From contig CM043950.1 in assembly GCA_014529385.2 (NCBI GenBank), positions 153,008,445-153,068,444 on the forward strand: a stretch of DNA of 60,000 nucleotides, in the 5' to 3' direction. The notes below the pieces were generated by a model. The model saw nothing but the letters and a program-made list of their open reading frames with translations. It was not told where the DNA came from and ran no database searches. Origin of the DNA: Adiantum capillus-veneris (taxonomy: Eukaryota > Streptophyta > Polypodiopsida > Polypodiales > Pteridaceae). The position numbers were made by a program, and so were the translations under genes. Below are positions 1-8,563 of the stretch, piece after piece (position 1 is the first letter of the stretch; every line of letters begins with the position of its first letter).

Positions 1-408
1 AGAAAGGAAAAGGGAAAGGAGAGGCTTTTTCCAAAGCTTAGTATGCGATACTACGGACCTTTCCAGATATCTGAAAAGATAAATGATGACTCCTTCCGAC
101 TGAAACTGCCTGATACTTGGAGGATTCACAATGCATTTCATGTGAGTCTCTTGAAACCTTTCAAAGGTGATGTGCTTGATGATGGGGAGCCTGATGAGCA
201 ACCCAAAGTGGAAGAAAACGAGGAGGTCCTTGTTCCTGAAAAGATTTTGGCACATAAGGATACGAAGAATAAAGGTAAAGTCCGAAGGCGGTTCTTTGTT
301 AAGTTCAAGAACTATCCTGCATTGGATGCGAAGTGGATGGAGGAGGAGGACCTAGCAGATACTCCTCAGATTGTGAAACTTTACCTCGAGGCTTTTTGTT
401 TAGCATAG
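1..408 (+). CDS. Ty3 integrase C-terminal domain plus chromodomain (5' partial)
   Basis: Open from the first base to a TAG at 406-408. It carries the end of a Ty3 polyprotein: the SH3-like integrase tail (motif LRLKLPDTWRIHNAFHVS-like, with HNAFHVSLLKPF) and then a chromodomain (EKILAHK, RRRFFVKFKNYP, KWMEEEDL). In chromoviruses this C-terminal chromodomain tethers the integrase to modified chromatin and steers insertion; that role is family knowledge. It is collinear with 52830-53208 in E1, but here the frame is uninterrupted, whereas E1 has a one-base shift at about 52983. The start is upstream of the window. Confidence 0.92.
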   Translation, partial: RKEKGKERLFPKLSMRYYGPFQISEKINDDSFRLKLPDTWRIHNAFHVSLLKPFKGDVLDDGEPDEQPKVEENEEVLVPEKILAHKDTKNKGKVRRRFFVKFKNYPALDAKWMEEEDLADTPQIVKLYLEAFCLA

Positions 409-814
409 TCCACTCCAAATGGAACCCAGAATTCAGCTTGGCCGGAGATCTGGTGCAGTGGGATGCACAAGAGGGGAGTTACTCCGCTCCTTTGTCAACA
501 GATGCCTCGATTTTGATACTAAAGTCACTGATGTCTCTTTGAGCTTCAGGCATACTGAGAGCTGACAGTATTCTGCTGGATGACTTTATGAAATGGAATT
601 CCTGATTATGATACTGATTTGTTCTTCACTTCTTTTTAAGTGCAGGAACTGATAGACGAAATGACTGCAGCATTTTGGTCTGATTGATCTCGAATAGACA
701 TGGCTGCAATAGGGGTTAGTCAATCGGACATTGATGAGGTCCCGGTTGGATCTAGATGCGATTGCTAGCTACATTGCCGATAAATCATAGTCTAACATCC
801 GAATGAATGTTGAA

Positions 815-908
815 TGTCATGTGATGTCCTGTGATGTCTAGTGATGTTCTATGATGTCATGTGATGTCCTGTGATGTCTAGTGATGTTCTATGATGTCGT
901 GTGATGTG
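815..908 (+). repeat. GTGATGTC minisatellite in Ty3 3' non-coding region
   Basis: A run of imperfect 9-11-bp units of the form GTGATGTYNN, including a roughly 40-bp block present twice in a row. The homologous place in E1 (about 53625-53650) has only two or three units, so the array expanded here after the two copies diverged or shrank in E1. Confidence 0.8.
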
Positions 909-1036
909 ACTGTCGATTGGTACATGTGCTAGATGTGTGTTCCTAATATGTAGGTACTAACAGTCAGTGTCCGCTAAGACGGTTTATGGTCTCTGTCTGT
1001 TTTGCACGCGTAATCGAGGGCGATTACAATGCTTTC

Positions 1037-1048
1037 AAGAGGGGGGTA
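1037..1048 (+). promoter_or_regulatory. Polypurine tract of E0
   Basis: Purine run CAAGAGGGGGGTA-like ending directly at the LTR's TG. It is the plus-strand priming site in reverse transcription. The same tract lies before the LTR at 53788 and, in shorter form, before 57135. Confidence 0.8.
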
Positions 1049-1316
1049 TGTCACAAAGTGATGACGTGTCTGCCCGAGAGCCGAAACCCTAACTACTGCT
1101 GAAAACCCTAATTTTGGAAACCCTAACCCTAACCCTAAAACCTGCAAACCCTAAAATCTGTCAGAAACCCTAACCCTAAAACCTACCAAAAACCTTAACC
1201 CTAACCCTAATGGCAGCAAGGATGAACCCGGAAAAAGCGCGGACATGATGATGTGGCACCGTACGGCAATGCCCGGAAATCACGCGCTGGGAAAAGCAGC
1301 TTTTGCTCTACACAAT

Positions 1317-1390
<74 letters not shown>

Positions 1391-1769
1391 CCTTTGCTTT
1401 ATTTTCTAAAGCTCAAGAGAGCTTGAGAGAGGAAAGAGCCTTTGCTTTTATTTTTAGGCTTTTGAGTTGAAGCTTTTCGGGGCTCTGCTTTTGGCATCCC
1501 TTGTAAATTAAATATGTGAGTTGGGCTCCCACTCTGCAAAGCATCTGGACGCAGAGTCTGAGAGTGAGACCCGATCCACTCTTGTACTTTGAACACTGAT
1601 TAATACAAAAAGAAATACGGAAAGGGGCGCCAGTCTTTGGGGCCAATATCTCTAGGCACGGAAATCCGCCGGGCCAGTGCAAATCTATTGTGAACTATGA
1701 ATTGTTTTGAAGTGGTTATTTGGTGCTGTTGTGATTGATTCTTGACTTGGAGTGTCCAAGTCTGTTACA
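1049..1769 (+). repeat. 3' LTR of E0 (721 bp)
   Basis: Begins TGTCACAAAG right after the polypurine tract and ends TGTTACA. It shares its downstream half (including CTTTGGGGCCAATATCTC and a stretch about TCTGGACGCAGAGTCTGAG) with the E1 LTRs. It differs from them in carrying short telomere-like CCCTAAA/CCCTAACCC repeats at about 1085-1212 and a 70-bp GA microsatellite at 1319-1388. No primer-binding site follows, as expected for a 3' LTR. Confidence 0.85.
1319..1388 (+). repeat. (GA)35 microsatellite inside LTR
   Basis: Uninterrupted GA dinucleotides, 70 bp, in the middle of the E0 LTR; absent from the E1 LTR copies. Confidence 0.98.
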
Positions 1770-2953
1770 CCCATTTGTCACCCTATTCATAAATCTGCTC
1801 ACTAAGAGTTTTGTCAGAGCTAGGCAATGCTTATTGTGGCACAGACTACAAGGATTGAATGTATTCTCATTAGAGGCTACTCAAGGTGTTTCACATGCCA
1901 CCTCCCGATATAAGAAGATGTACTCCTCACGAAATGCCCCATAAGAGTTACCTTCCAAGACCACCTACCGCAAAGAAAACTGCAGAATTTTGTTTTAAAA
2001 CCTCAAACACTTTTACTGATGTTCAAAAACCATGCTGGAACACTTTTACTAATGTTCAAGAACCATGCTGATTTGTTTCAAACCTGGAGCACTTCTCAAT
2101 GTCCACAAATTATGTGTAATAATTGGAATTCTTTGGAATTCTGTATGTACCTATAGAATACGTCAAATATGGTATTTTCTATGAGCCTCGTACTAGTTCA
2201 TACTACTACTTCATACTTGTAGGCTTGATATTAAACTACCTCGATACCTGCCAAGATTCCGCGCTGCTTACCACTTGGGAGATTGTTGTCATATCCTCAT
2301 AAAATGAAGACGGGAGAAGGTGGACTCAAACTCATCACCATCATACACATAACCTTCTGATGGTATCACGTAACCAACCAAGCAGCTATTCGAGGTGCTC
2401 CAAGACGGCAATTCATGCATTAAAAAAATCTTGCAAGCGGTCCTCCTTCTGCTCTACCCACAACACTGAAATGCGCGTCCCATGCCATGCTCGTCTCCCT
2501 ACGGGTCTATCCGCCGCCTTGCTCGCACACCCACCTGTTTGACTGCCGCATTGCCATTTGGGTGCTCGTCACGCATTTCCAGGCTGCTATGCCACTTGCG
2601 ACCAGTATTTTCTGAGATTCGGCTTATTAGCCTTTTTCCAAAATGGGTACGACATACTAGGATTAACAATCTACCCACAAACAAAGAAACGGCCTCAGGA
2701 TGCCATTTAGAGATCTCTGAAGTTTGGGAAGCGGTGAAGCTTGCACAAAAGCATGAATACCATCACAAATAAGATAACAGTTTTTCTCTGTAAATTCTTA
2801 ATTACACTCGGATGTACAAGTAAAAAAATCGTGCCTCCACTTTCCCGATGGTCCCGAGATTTAAAAAACAAAGGATTAACTCTCACTCCCTGAGGAGATA
2901 GCCACCAGTATATACAGATACCACCGCCTTTCAGCTTCCACAAGTCTACTCGT
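1770..2953. other. Unassigned intergenic sequence
   Basis: Flank of the E0 LTR. Only short unrelated open frames occur; I recognise no coding homology, RNA gene or clear repeat in either strand. Confidence 0.5.
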
Positions 2954-3210
2954 TGTTGGGGTGTGTGACACATCTCCACAACCAACTAGTGAGAACCCCC
3001 TCTACTTTGGAAGCCTACACATTTGACTTCATTGCTTATGCCATCAGATACTCTCTTCCAACTCTATAAAAGAAGCCTAAGCTACACACTTTGTATCCTC
3101 TCATTAACACTTTGTACCTACCATTTGCATCTAGCTTATCATTAATCCAATCATGTTTTGCTACTTGTATTAGTGTCAATCTCTCTCTAATCTCTTGTTA
3201 TTGATACACT
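2954..3210 (+). repeat. Possible truncated LTR with promoter
   Basis: Starts TGTTGGGGTGTGTGACA, a start typical of plant copia LTRs, and about 110 bp later carries a good TATA box (CTCTATAAAAG at 3063-3072). It is cut at 3211 where element E3 begins. No internal region, primer-binding site or second copy was found, so this is a suggestion only. Confidence 0.4.
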
Positions 3211-4425
3211 TGTCACGTGCGCACTTCACTTGCACCACATGGAAATGCTTCTGCCATAGTCTAGCATGAGTCTTAGCCTAGGACTGAGCCGGGCACATTG
3301 TGAGCCTCTAGCAGGGCATGCATGTCCAGCCCAATCACAGTTGCATACCCTCTCTTGCACAGTATAGCATTCTCAGCATGTAGGCGTTTGACCGCGTGAA
3401 CCCATTCTTATGAGGACACTTAATTTATTGAGGGACCTTTGGGGGGTAAAAATAAAGTGAATCGTGGAAGACTAATGCAGCCTGCTCGACCCAGCCTGCC
3501 CCTCCTATATAGGCAGCCCATCGAGCGCAAGGAGGAGCAGAAGAGGCAGCACCAGTAGAGCACTTGTAGACCTAGCGTTTGCAGGCTAGAGCCCCAGCGA
3601 TTCCAGCCCTCCTCCTCTCAGCGTTTCAGCCAGCAGTCAGTAGCGTTTTCAGCCAAGTTCTCTCAACGTTTTTAGCATCAGCAGACGGCAAGCGTTTGCA
3701 GCAGTACATCAGTTTTCAGCCGACATTGCATCAGCCAGTTAGACCAGCGTTTTGTTGCCAGTTAGTCTAGCGTTTGCAGAGCTTAGTCACCCAGCGTTTT
3801 TGGCCTCTCCCTCATCAGTGTTTTCAGCCAGCAAGACATCCCGTCGACATCATCACCGTCGTTAACATAGCCACCAACGAAATCGTCGTCGACTCCATCG
3901 TCTTCAACACACTACCCGTCGTCTTCGACATAGAACCGTCGTCGACAAAGACCCTTAGTACCTCATCGTCGACTTCATCATCTTCAACATACACCTCGTC
4001 GTCGACCTCCCCGTCTTCGACATAGAACCCGCAGTACCCGTCGTCGACATCATCGTCATCGAGTAGACCATCAGCATCTCGTCGTCGACATCATCGTCAT
4101 CGACATAGAACCTTAGTACCTTAGTACCCCTTCAGAACCTCAGTACCCAGTACCCAGCATCAGTAACATTAGTATCCATTAGCATCAGCATCTCAACACT
4201 TGATCATTGTAGTAGCATTTGTGCAAGAATAAAGAAAGTACTTGCTCTGGCAACAGAGCAAGGGGGCCCTTGAGGGTTGGGACTCGACATCCCTTTGTCG
4301 TCTCTTTTCTCTCTCTTTCTTTCAGTTCGATTCAATTCTTTCAAGTGAAGTAAAACAACCCTTGTGTTTGTGTGCGCAGTACTAGATCCGAGCAAAATCC
4401 TTATTCTCTTCCGCTGCACCTGATA
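3211..4425 (+). repeat. E3 LTR, copy 1
   Basis: TGTCACGTGC start and a TGATA end next to the primer-binding site (the second copy ends TGACA). A TATA box (CTATATAGG, 3505-3513) and an AATAAA signal (4228-4233) mark likely U3/R/U5 parts. Between them lie many AGCGTTT(T)CAGCC-like repeats (about 3568-3835) and a GTCGTCGACATCATC-type triplet repeat (about 3840-4120). The second copy is at 5066-6276. Confidence 0.88.
3840..4120 (+). repeat. Imperfect GTC/GAC triplet repeat in E3 LTR
   Basis: Low-complexity stretch made of CGTCGTCGACATC and CATCGTCATCGAC variants; repeated in the second LTR at about 5698-5945 with different unit numbers. Confidence 0.8.
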
Positions 4426-4426
4426 T

Positions 4427-4440
4427 TGGTCTCAAAGCTC
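4427..4440 (+). promoter_or_regulatory. Primer-binding site of E3 (degraded)
   Basis: TGGTCTCAAAGCTC one base after the LTR. The sister site at 6278 reads TGGTATCAGAGCTC, the canonical plant initiator tRNA-Met binding site, so this copy has two changes. Confidence 0.75.
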
Positions 4441-4563
4441 TGTGTGCTTCAGCTTCACGAACTTGAGGGAAGAACCAAGAAGCATCAAGAACCCAAGTTG
4501 AACCAAAGAACCCAAGGAACCTCTCCCAGTTTTTTTTTCCTGAAGAATCTTTGAGTCCCGACC

Positions 4564-4725
4564 ATGGACTTGCCAGATCCACTCTTCATTGCCTTCCCTT
4601 CGAAGGAAGATCAACATCGGATACAGGAAAACCCAGATCTTGAGTACCAAGATCTCCTAGCCTTGTATGCGGATATTGAAGGAGTTGGAGACAGGATCCC
4701 TAACCTCTTCTGCATTTGCATATAG
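4564..4725 (+). CDS. Small conserved ORF of E3, copy 1 (53 aa), function unknown
   Basis: Starts at the first ATG after the leader (MDLPDPLFIAFPSKED...) and ends at TAG 4723-4725. The second internal copy has the matching frame at 6440-6607 (55 aa) with mostly single substitutions and no frameshift, which is why I list it. Sequence after the stop also stays similar in both copies and reads in part as WYSATVVRLPSNSYG. No zinc knuckle, protease or other known motif is visible. It may be the relic of a gag start or a chance frame. Confidence 0.35.
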   Translation: MDLPDPLFIAFPSKEDQHRIQENPDLEYQDLLALYADIEGVGDRIPNLFCICI

Positions 4726-5065
4726 TGTGCATCCACTTCTGTCGACAAGAAACCCTTGGATTTTTCTCCGAGCACCCTTACCTTTCAACTTCACCCGCAA
4801 TGTTTTCACGACAGGACTATTCGGGAGGTAGTGCTTGCTTGCAGGCAGAGTCAACACAAAGGTTGGTATTCTGCGACAGTAGTAAGGCTACCTAGTAACT
4901 CGTATGGTCGGTGTTTACATCGCAGCAGTACCTACATCCGTAGTATCCACCCGTTGGGAGGAATTTTCATTGGTGATGCATCCACAACATCAAAAGCATT
5001 CATCAATCAGCATCACAAGTACAAATAGAATTTCGGCAGTTGTGCCTCACGTTTAACAGGGGGGA

Positions 5066-6276
5066 TGTCACGTGCGCACTTCACTTGCGCCATGTGAACA
5101 TGCTTCTGCCATAGTCTAGCATGAGTCTTAGCCTAGGACTAAGCTTGGCACTTTGTGAGCCTCCAGCAGGACGTGCATGCCCAGGCCGGTCACAGTTGCA
5201 TACCCTCTCTTGCACAGTATAGCATTTTCAGCATGTAGGCGTTTGACCGCGTGAACCCATTCTTATTAGGACACTTAATTTATTGAGTGACCTTTGGGGG
5301 GTGAAAATAAAGCGACTATTGAAAGACTAATTCAGCCTGCTCGACCCAACCTACGCCTCCTAAATAGGCAGCCCATCGAGCGCAAGAAGGAGCACAAGAG
5401 GCAGCACCAGCAGAGCACTTGCTGACCTAGCGTTTGCAGGCTAGAGCCCTAGCGATTCCAGCCCTCCTCCTCTCAGCGTTTTCAGCCAGCAGTCAGTAGC
5501 GTTTTCAGCCAAGTTCTCAAAGTTTTTAGCATCAGCAGACAGCAAGCGTTTGCAGCAATACATCAGTTTTCAGCCGGCATTACATCAGCCAGTTAGACCA
5601 GCGTTTTGCTTCCAGTTAGTCCAACGTTTGCAGAGCTCAGTCACCCAGGGTTTTTGGCCTCTCCCTCATCAGCGTTATCAGCCAGCAAGACATCCCCGTC
5701 GACGTCATCACCGTCATCGACATAGCCACCAACAGAACCGTCGTCGACTCCATCATTTTCAGCACAGTACCCGTCGTAGTCGACTTCACCGTCTTCGACA
5801 CAAACCGTCGTCGACAAAGACCCTTAGTACCTCATCGTCTTCGACATAGACCTCGTCATCGACCTCCCTGTCTTCGACATAGAACCCATTATCATCATCG
5901 ACATAGACCATCAGCACCTCGTCGTCGACATCATCGTCACCGACATAGAACCTCTGTACCTTAGTACTTCTTCAAAACCTTAGTGCCCAGTACTCAGCAT
6001 CAGTAGCATCAGTATCCATTAGCATCAGCATCTCAGCACTTAAGTCAATGTAGTAGCATTTGTGCAAGAATAAAGAAAGTACTTACTCTCCCAACAGAGC
6101 AAGGGGCCCTTGAGGGTTGGGACTCAACATTTCTATGTCGTCTCTTTTTTCTCTCTTGTGTCGCTCTTTCTTTCAATTTGATTCAATTCTTTCGAGTGAA
6201 GTAAAACAACCCTTGTGTTTGTGTTCGCAGTACTAGATCCGACCAAAATCCTTATTCTCTTCCGCTGCACTTGACA
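5066..6276 (+). repeat. E3 LTR, copy 2
   Basis: Starts TGTCACGTGC right after the polypurine tract and ends GCACTTGACA, followed by the intact primer-binding site at 6278. Its TATA region reads CTAAATAGG instead of CTATATAGG. Substitutions and small indels relative to copy 1 are scattered along the length, so the two are clearly diverged. Confidence 0.88.
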
Positions 6277-6277
6277 T

Positions 6278-6291
6278 TGGTATCAGAGCTC
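6278..6291 (+). promoter_or_regulatory. Primer-binding site after E3 LTR 2 (tRNA-Met)
   Basis: TGGTATCAGAGCTC, exact match to the common plant retrotransposon site complementary to initiator tRNA-Met. Confidence 0.88.
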
Positions 6292-6439
6292 TGTGTGTGC
6301 TTCAGCTTCGCGAACTCGAGGGAAGAACCTAAAGAAGAACCTAGAAGAACCAAGAAGCTTCAAGAACCCAAGTTGAACCAACGAACCCAAGGAACCTCTC
6401 CCAGTTTTTTTTTTCCTGAAGAATCTTTGAGTCCCGACC

Positions 6440-6607
6440 ATGGACTTACCGGATCCCGTCTTCATTGCCTTGCCTTCGAAGGAAGATCGACATCGGATAC
6501 ACGAAAACCCATATCTTGAGTACCAAGATCTCCTTGCCTTGTATGTGGATATTGAAGGAGTTGGAGACAAGATCCCTAACCTCTTCTGCATTTGCATTCG
6601 CATGTAG
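6440..6607 (+). CDS. Small conserved ORF of E3, copy 2 (55 aa), function unknown
   Basis: Second copy of the frame at 4564, starting MDLPDPVFIALPSKED and ending at TAG 6605-6607. It is two codons longer because of a six-base difference before the stop. Conservation without a frameshift between two copies with many substitutions hints at past selection but does not prove coding. Confidence 0.35.
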   Translation: MDLPDPVFIALPSKEDRHRIHENPYLEYQDLLALYVDIEGVGDKIPNLFCICIRM

Positions 6608-7270
6608 CGTGCATCCACTTCGGTCAACAAGAAACCCTTGGATTTTTCTCCGAGCACCCTTACCTTTCAGCTTCACCCACAATGGTTTCACGACAAGACT
6701 ATTCGGGTGGTAGTGCTTGCTTGCAGACAGAGTCACCATGAAGGTTGGTATTCTGCGACAGTAGTAAGGCTACCTAGTAACTCGTATGGTTGGTAATCAC
6801 CTCTCTAAAATAGAGCATGTGTGTATGTGTGTGAAGGCTTGCTATACCGAGCATATATTTATCTTTTTTGAACAAGGCCCACATGCACTTGGCTAATGTT
6901 TCTTTTGAAAGGGGAAGGGAATTTGACTCACCTTAAGGATACCAATATCGCCGCGTTACCGATGTAGTACCCAAACGGTGAGTCAATACTTACCACAAGG
7001 ACATCATATTCCATGTCTAACCAAGGTAACGTCCCCATGGTAAGCACTATTCCGTAGAACAAGTTACACACATACCCACATTGTGTGGTAAGGTACATTA
7101 TTATTCTCGTACAATATGACAAAAGGCACACTACCACACAATGCACACACAGCACAAACACTCGAGTCGTGTGATTAGGTACTCTGCTACTGCTACGCAT
7201 TGCCATGCAAAGCACGCTCCCACACAACCCCCTCACTCCCTCTCTCCTCTCAACATACCTACAGAGGAGG

Positions 7271-7273
<3 letters not shown>

Positions 7274-7347
<74 letters not shown>
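7274..7347 (+). repeat. (TC)n microsatellite
   Basis: Uninterrupted TC dinucleotides, 74 bp, inside the E4 LTR. Confidence 0.97.
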
Positions 7348-7349
<2 letters not shown>

Positions 7350-7369
7350 AGGACCCCATCTGGTGTCGT

Positions 7370-7373
<4 letters not shown>

Positions 7374-7428
<55 letters not shown>
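7374..7428 (+). repeat. (TC)n microsatellite
   Basis: Second TC run, 55 bp, separated from the first by 26 bp of unique sequence. Confidence 0.97.
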
Positions 7429-7429
<1 letters not shown>

Positions 7430-7605
7430 GCACTCTCTTGCACACTCTCATTCACAATTTGTATTCCACTCGTGTTTTGGTCATTGCACATTCTTTCATT
7501 AAGTCAAGGAAGGCTCTCCCTTCCCGTCAGTAAAAGGAACCTTGAGAACCATTGATCACTCATCCTAAGCCATACACCATCATTCACTTCCACTGCACAT
7601 TACAT

Positions 7606-7618
7606 TGGTATCAGAGCT
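7606..7618 (+). promoter_or_regulatory. Primer-binding site of E4 (tRNA-Met)
   Basis: TGGTATCAGAGCT shortly after the LTR end, matching the initiator tRNA-Met site. Confidence 0.85.
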
Positions 7619-8022
7619 CTTTGGCAGTGTTCGGAATCATCACTCAAGGAAAGAACCACAAGAAATTTTTTTGCTTATTGTGATCGCACGTAACCCAAGA
7701 CCACTTCGGTGTGTCGATCCCTAATCTATGTTTTTGAAGAGTGGTAGGTAACCCAAGAAAAAGGGCTTGTCCAACCTCCCCTCGTTCCTCTTTTCCACTC
7801 ATTGAGAGCCGACCTTGCACTTAGCGGCAGGCCAATCGACGTGAGGTGGAAAAAAGCAACCTTGGTGTGAGCGCAAGGGGGCCAAGGGATACACCCGCAG
7901 GAAGGAGTTGAGCTTGGGTAAGAGAAAATCCTTCTTAAACACAGATTGCAAGCAAGAACCTCCAGAACTCAAGAACCTCAAGACCTCAAGAACCCAAGAA
8001 TCCCAAATACCCAAGAACTCGA

Positions 8023-8555
8023 TGTAACAAACTTGGACACTCCAAGTTTAGATTCTACCACGACACAGCACAAATTCACTTCAAAACAGTTTACAAAAGA
8101 CGACACAGCCCGACGTAGTTTTGTGCCAAGAGGTATTGGCCCCAAAGACTAGCAACCCCTTTCGATATTTCTTTTTATATTAATATGTGTGCAAAGTAGA
8201 AGAGAGCCCTCAGGTACTCACTCTCAAACTCTGCGTCCAGATGCTCTGAGTGATGAGTCCCTAAGGACTTATTTATTCTTACAAGGGATGCCCAAAAGCA
8301 CAGCCCCAAAATATTTTACTCAAAAGCTTCTCAAACTCAAAAGCATTTGTAGCCAAAAGCTACAACATTAATTGCGGAGATCCGTACGTACTCCACATCA
8401 GCAGACCAATGCGTTTTGCGGGAATTCTGCCATGTCAGCAGTCATCAAAAAATTGCCGATGTCTGCACACCTGGCCACGTCAGCCTGTCGGCGCATTTCA
8501 CGGGAGTCTGCCAACAATGTGTGTCCAGGGCCTGCCACGTCACCAGTTTGTGACA
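8023..8555 (-). repeat. Solo LTR of the E0/E1 Ty3 family, minus strand
   Basis: On the plus strand it starts TGTAACAAACTTGGACACTCC and ends AGTTTGTGACA, the reverse complement of the E1-type LTR (TGTCACAAACTGG ... GGAGTGTCCAAG...TTACA). The shared GGGGCCAATA block is at about 8133-8142. Flanks are CTCGA and CTCAG, an imperfect 5-bp duplication. It separates the E4 leader from gag and left no internal sequence, so it is a recombination-derived solo LTR. Confidence 0.85.
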
Positions 8556-8563
8556 CTCAGTGC

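Larger units (their letters stand above)
1..1769 (+). mobile_element. Ty3/gypsy chromovirus E0, 3' portion
   Basis: The window opens inside a Ty3/gypsy element. What is visible is the end of the integrase with a chromodomain (1-408), a non-coding stretch of about 640 bp, a polypurine tract (1037-1048, CAAGAGGGGGGTA-like) and a 3' LTR that starts TGTCACA and ends TGTTACA (1049-1769). The same order and closely similar sequence recur in E1 at 52.8-54.4 kb, which is complete and shows the family layout. The 5' part lies to the left of the window, so its target-site duplication cannot be checked. Confidence 0.9.
3211..6796 (+). mobile_element. Non-autonomous LTR element E3, LTR-int-LTR-int form
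   Basis: Two LTRs of about 1.21 kb (3211-4425 and 5066-6276) each begin TGTCACGTGCGC and are each followed, one base later, by a tRNA-Met type primer-binding site. Between them lie only 640 bp ending in a polypurine tract (AACAGGGGGGA, 5055-5065). After the second LTR the same internal sequence begins again and can be followed to about 6796, where it is cut. No gag or pol domain is present. The arrangement implies that a third LTR has been lost or that two copies recombined. Mobilisation would depend on proteins from another element. Confidence 0.8.
6924..7604 (+). repeat. LTR of E4 (left edge uncertain)
   Basis: The right edge is firm: the segment ends CACATTACA with a primer-binding site two bases later. 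The left edge is placed at a TG after a purine run (GAAAGGGGAAGGGA, 6907-6920). It contains two long TC microsatellites. The stretch near TCATTAAG...GGAAGGCTCTCCCTTCC (about 7497-7530) resembles one near the U5 end of the solo LTR at 47503-48700. Confidence 0.55.

Noticed and set aside
1085-1212. Telomere or chromosome end
   Set aside because: The CCCTAAA-type units are short, imperfect and lie inside LTRs; identical arrangements occur in E2, so they are element sequence.
7141-7555. Several overlapping plus- and minus-strand frames with long Ser-Leu or Arg-Glu runs
   Set aside because: They are translations of the (TC)n/(GA)n microsatellites; the same artefact occurs at 23.9-24.1, 27.0-27.1, 30.0-30.1 and 40.4 kb.
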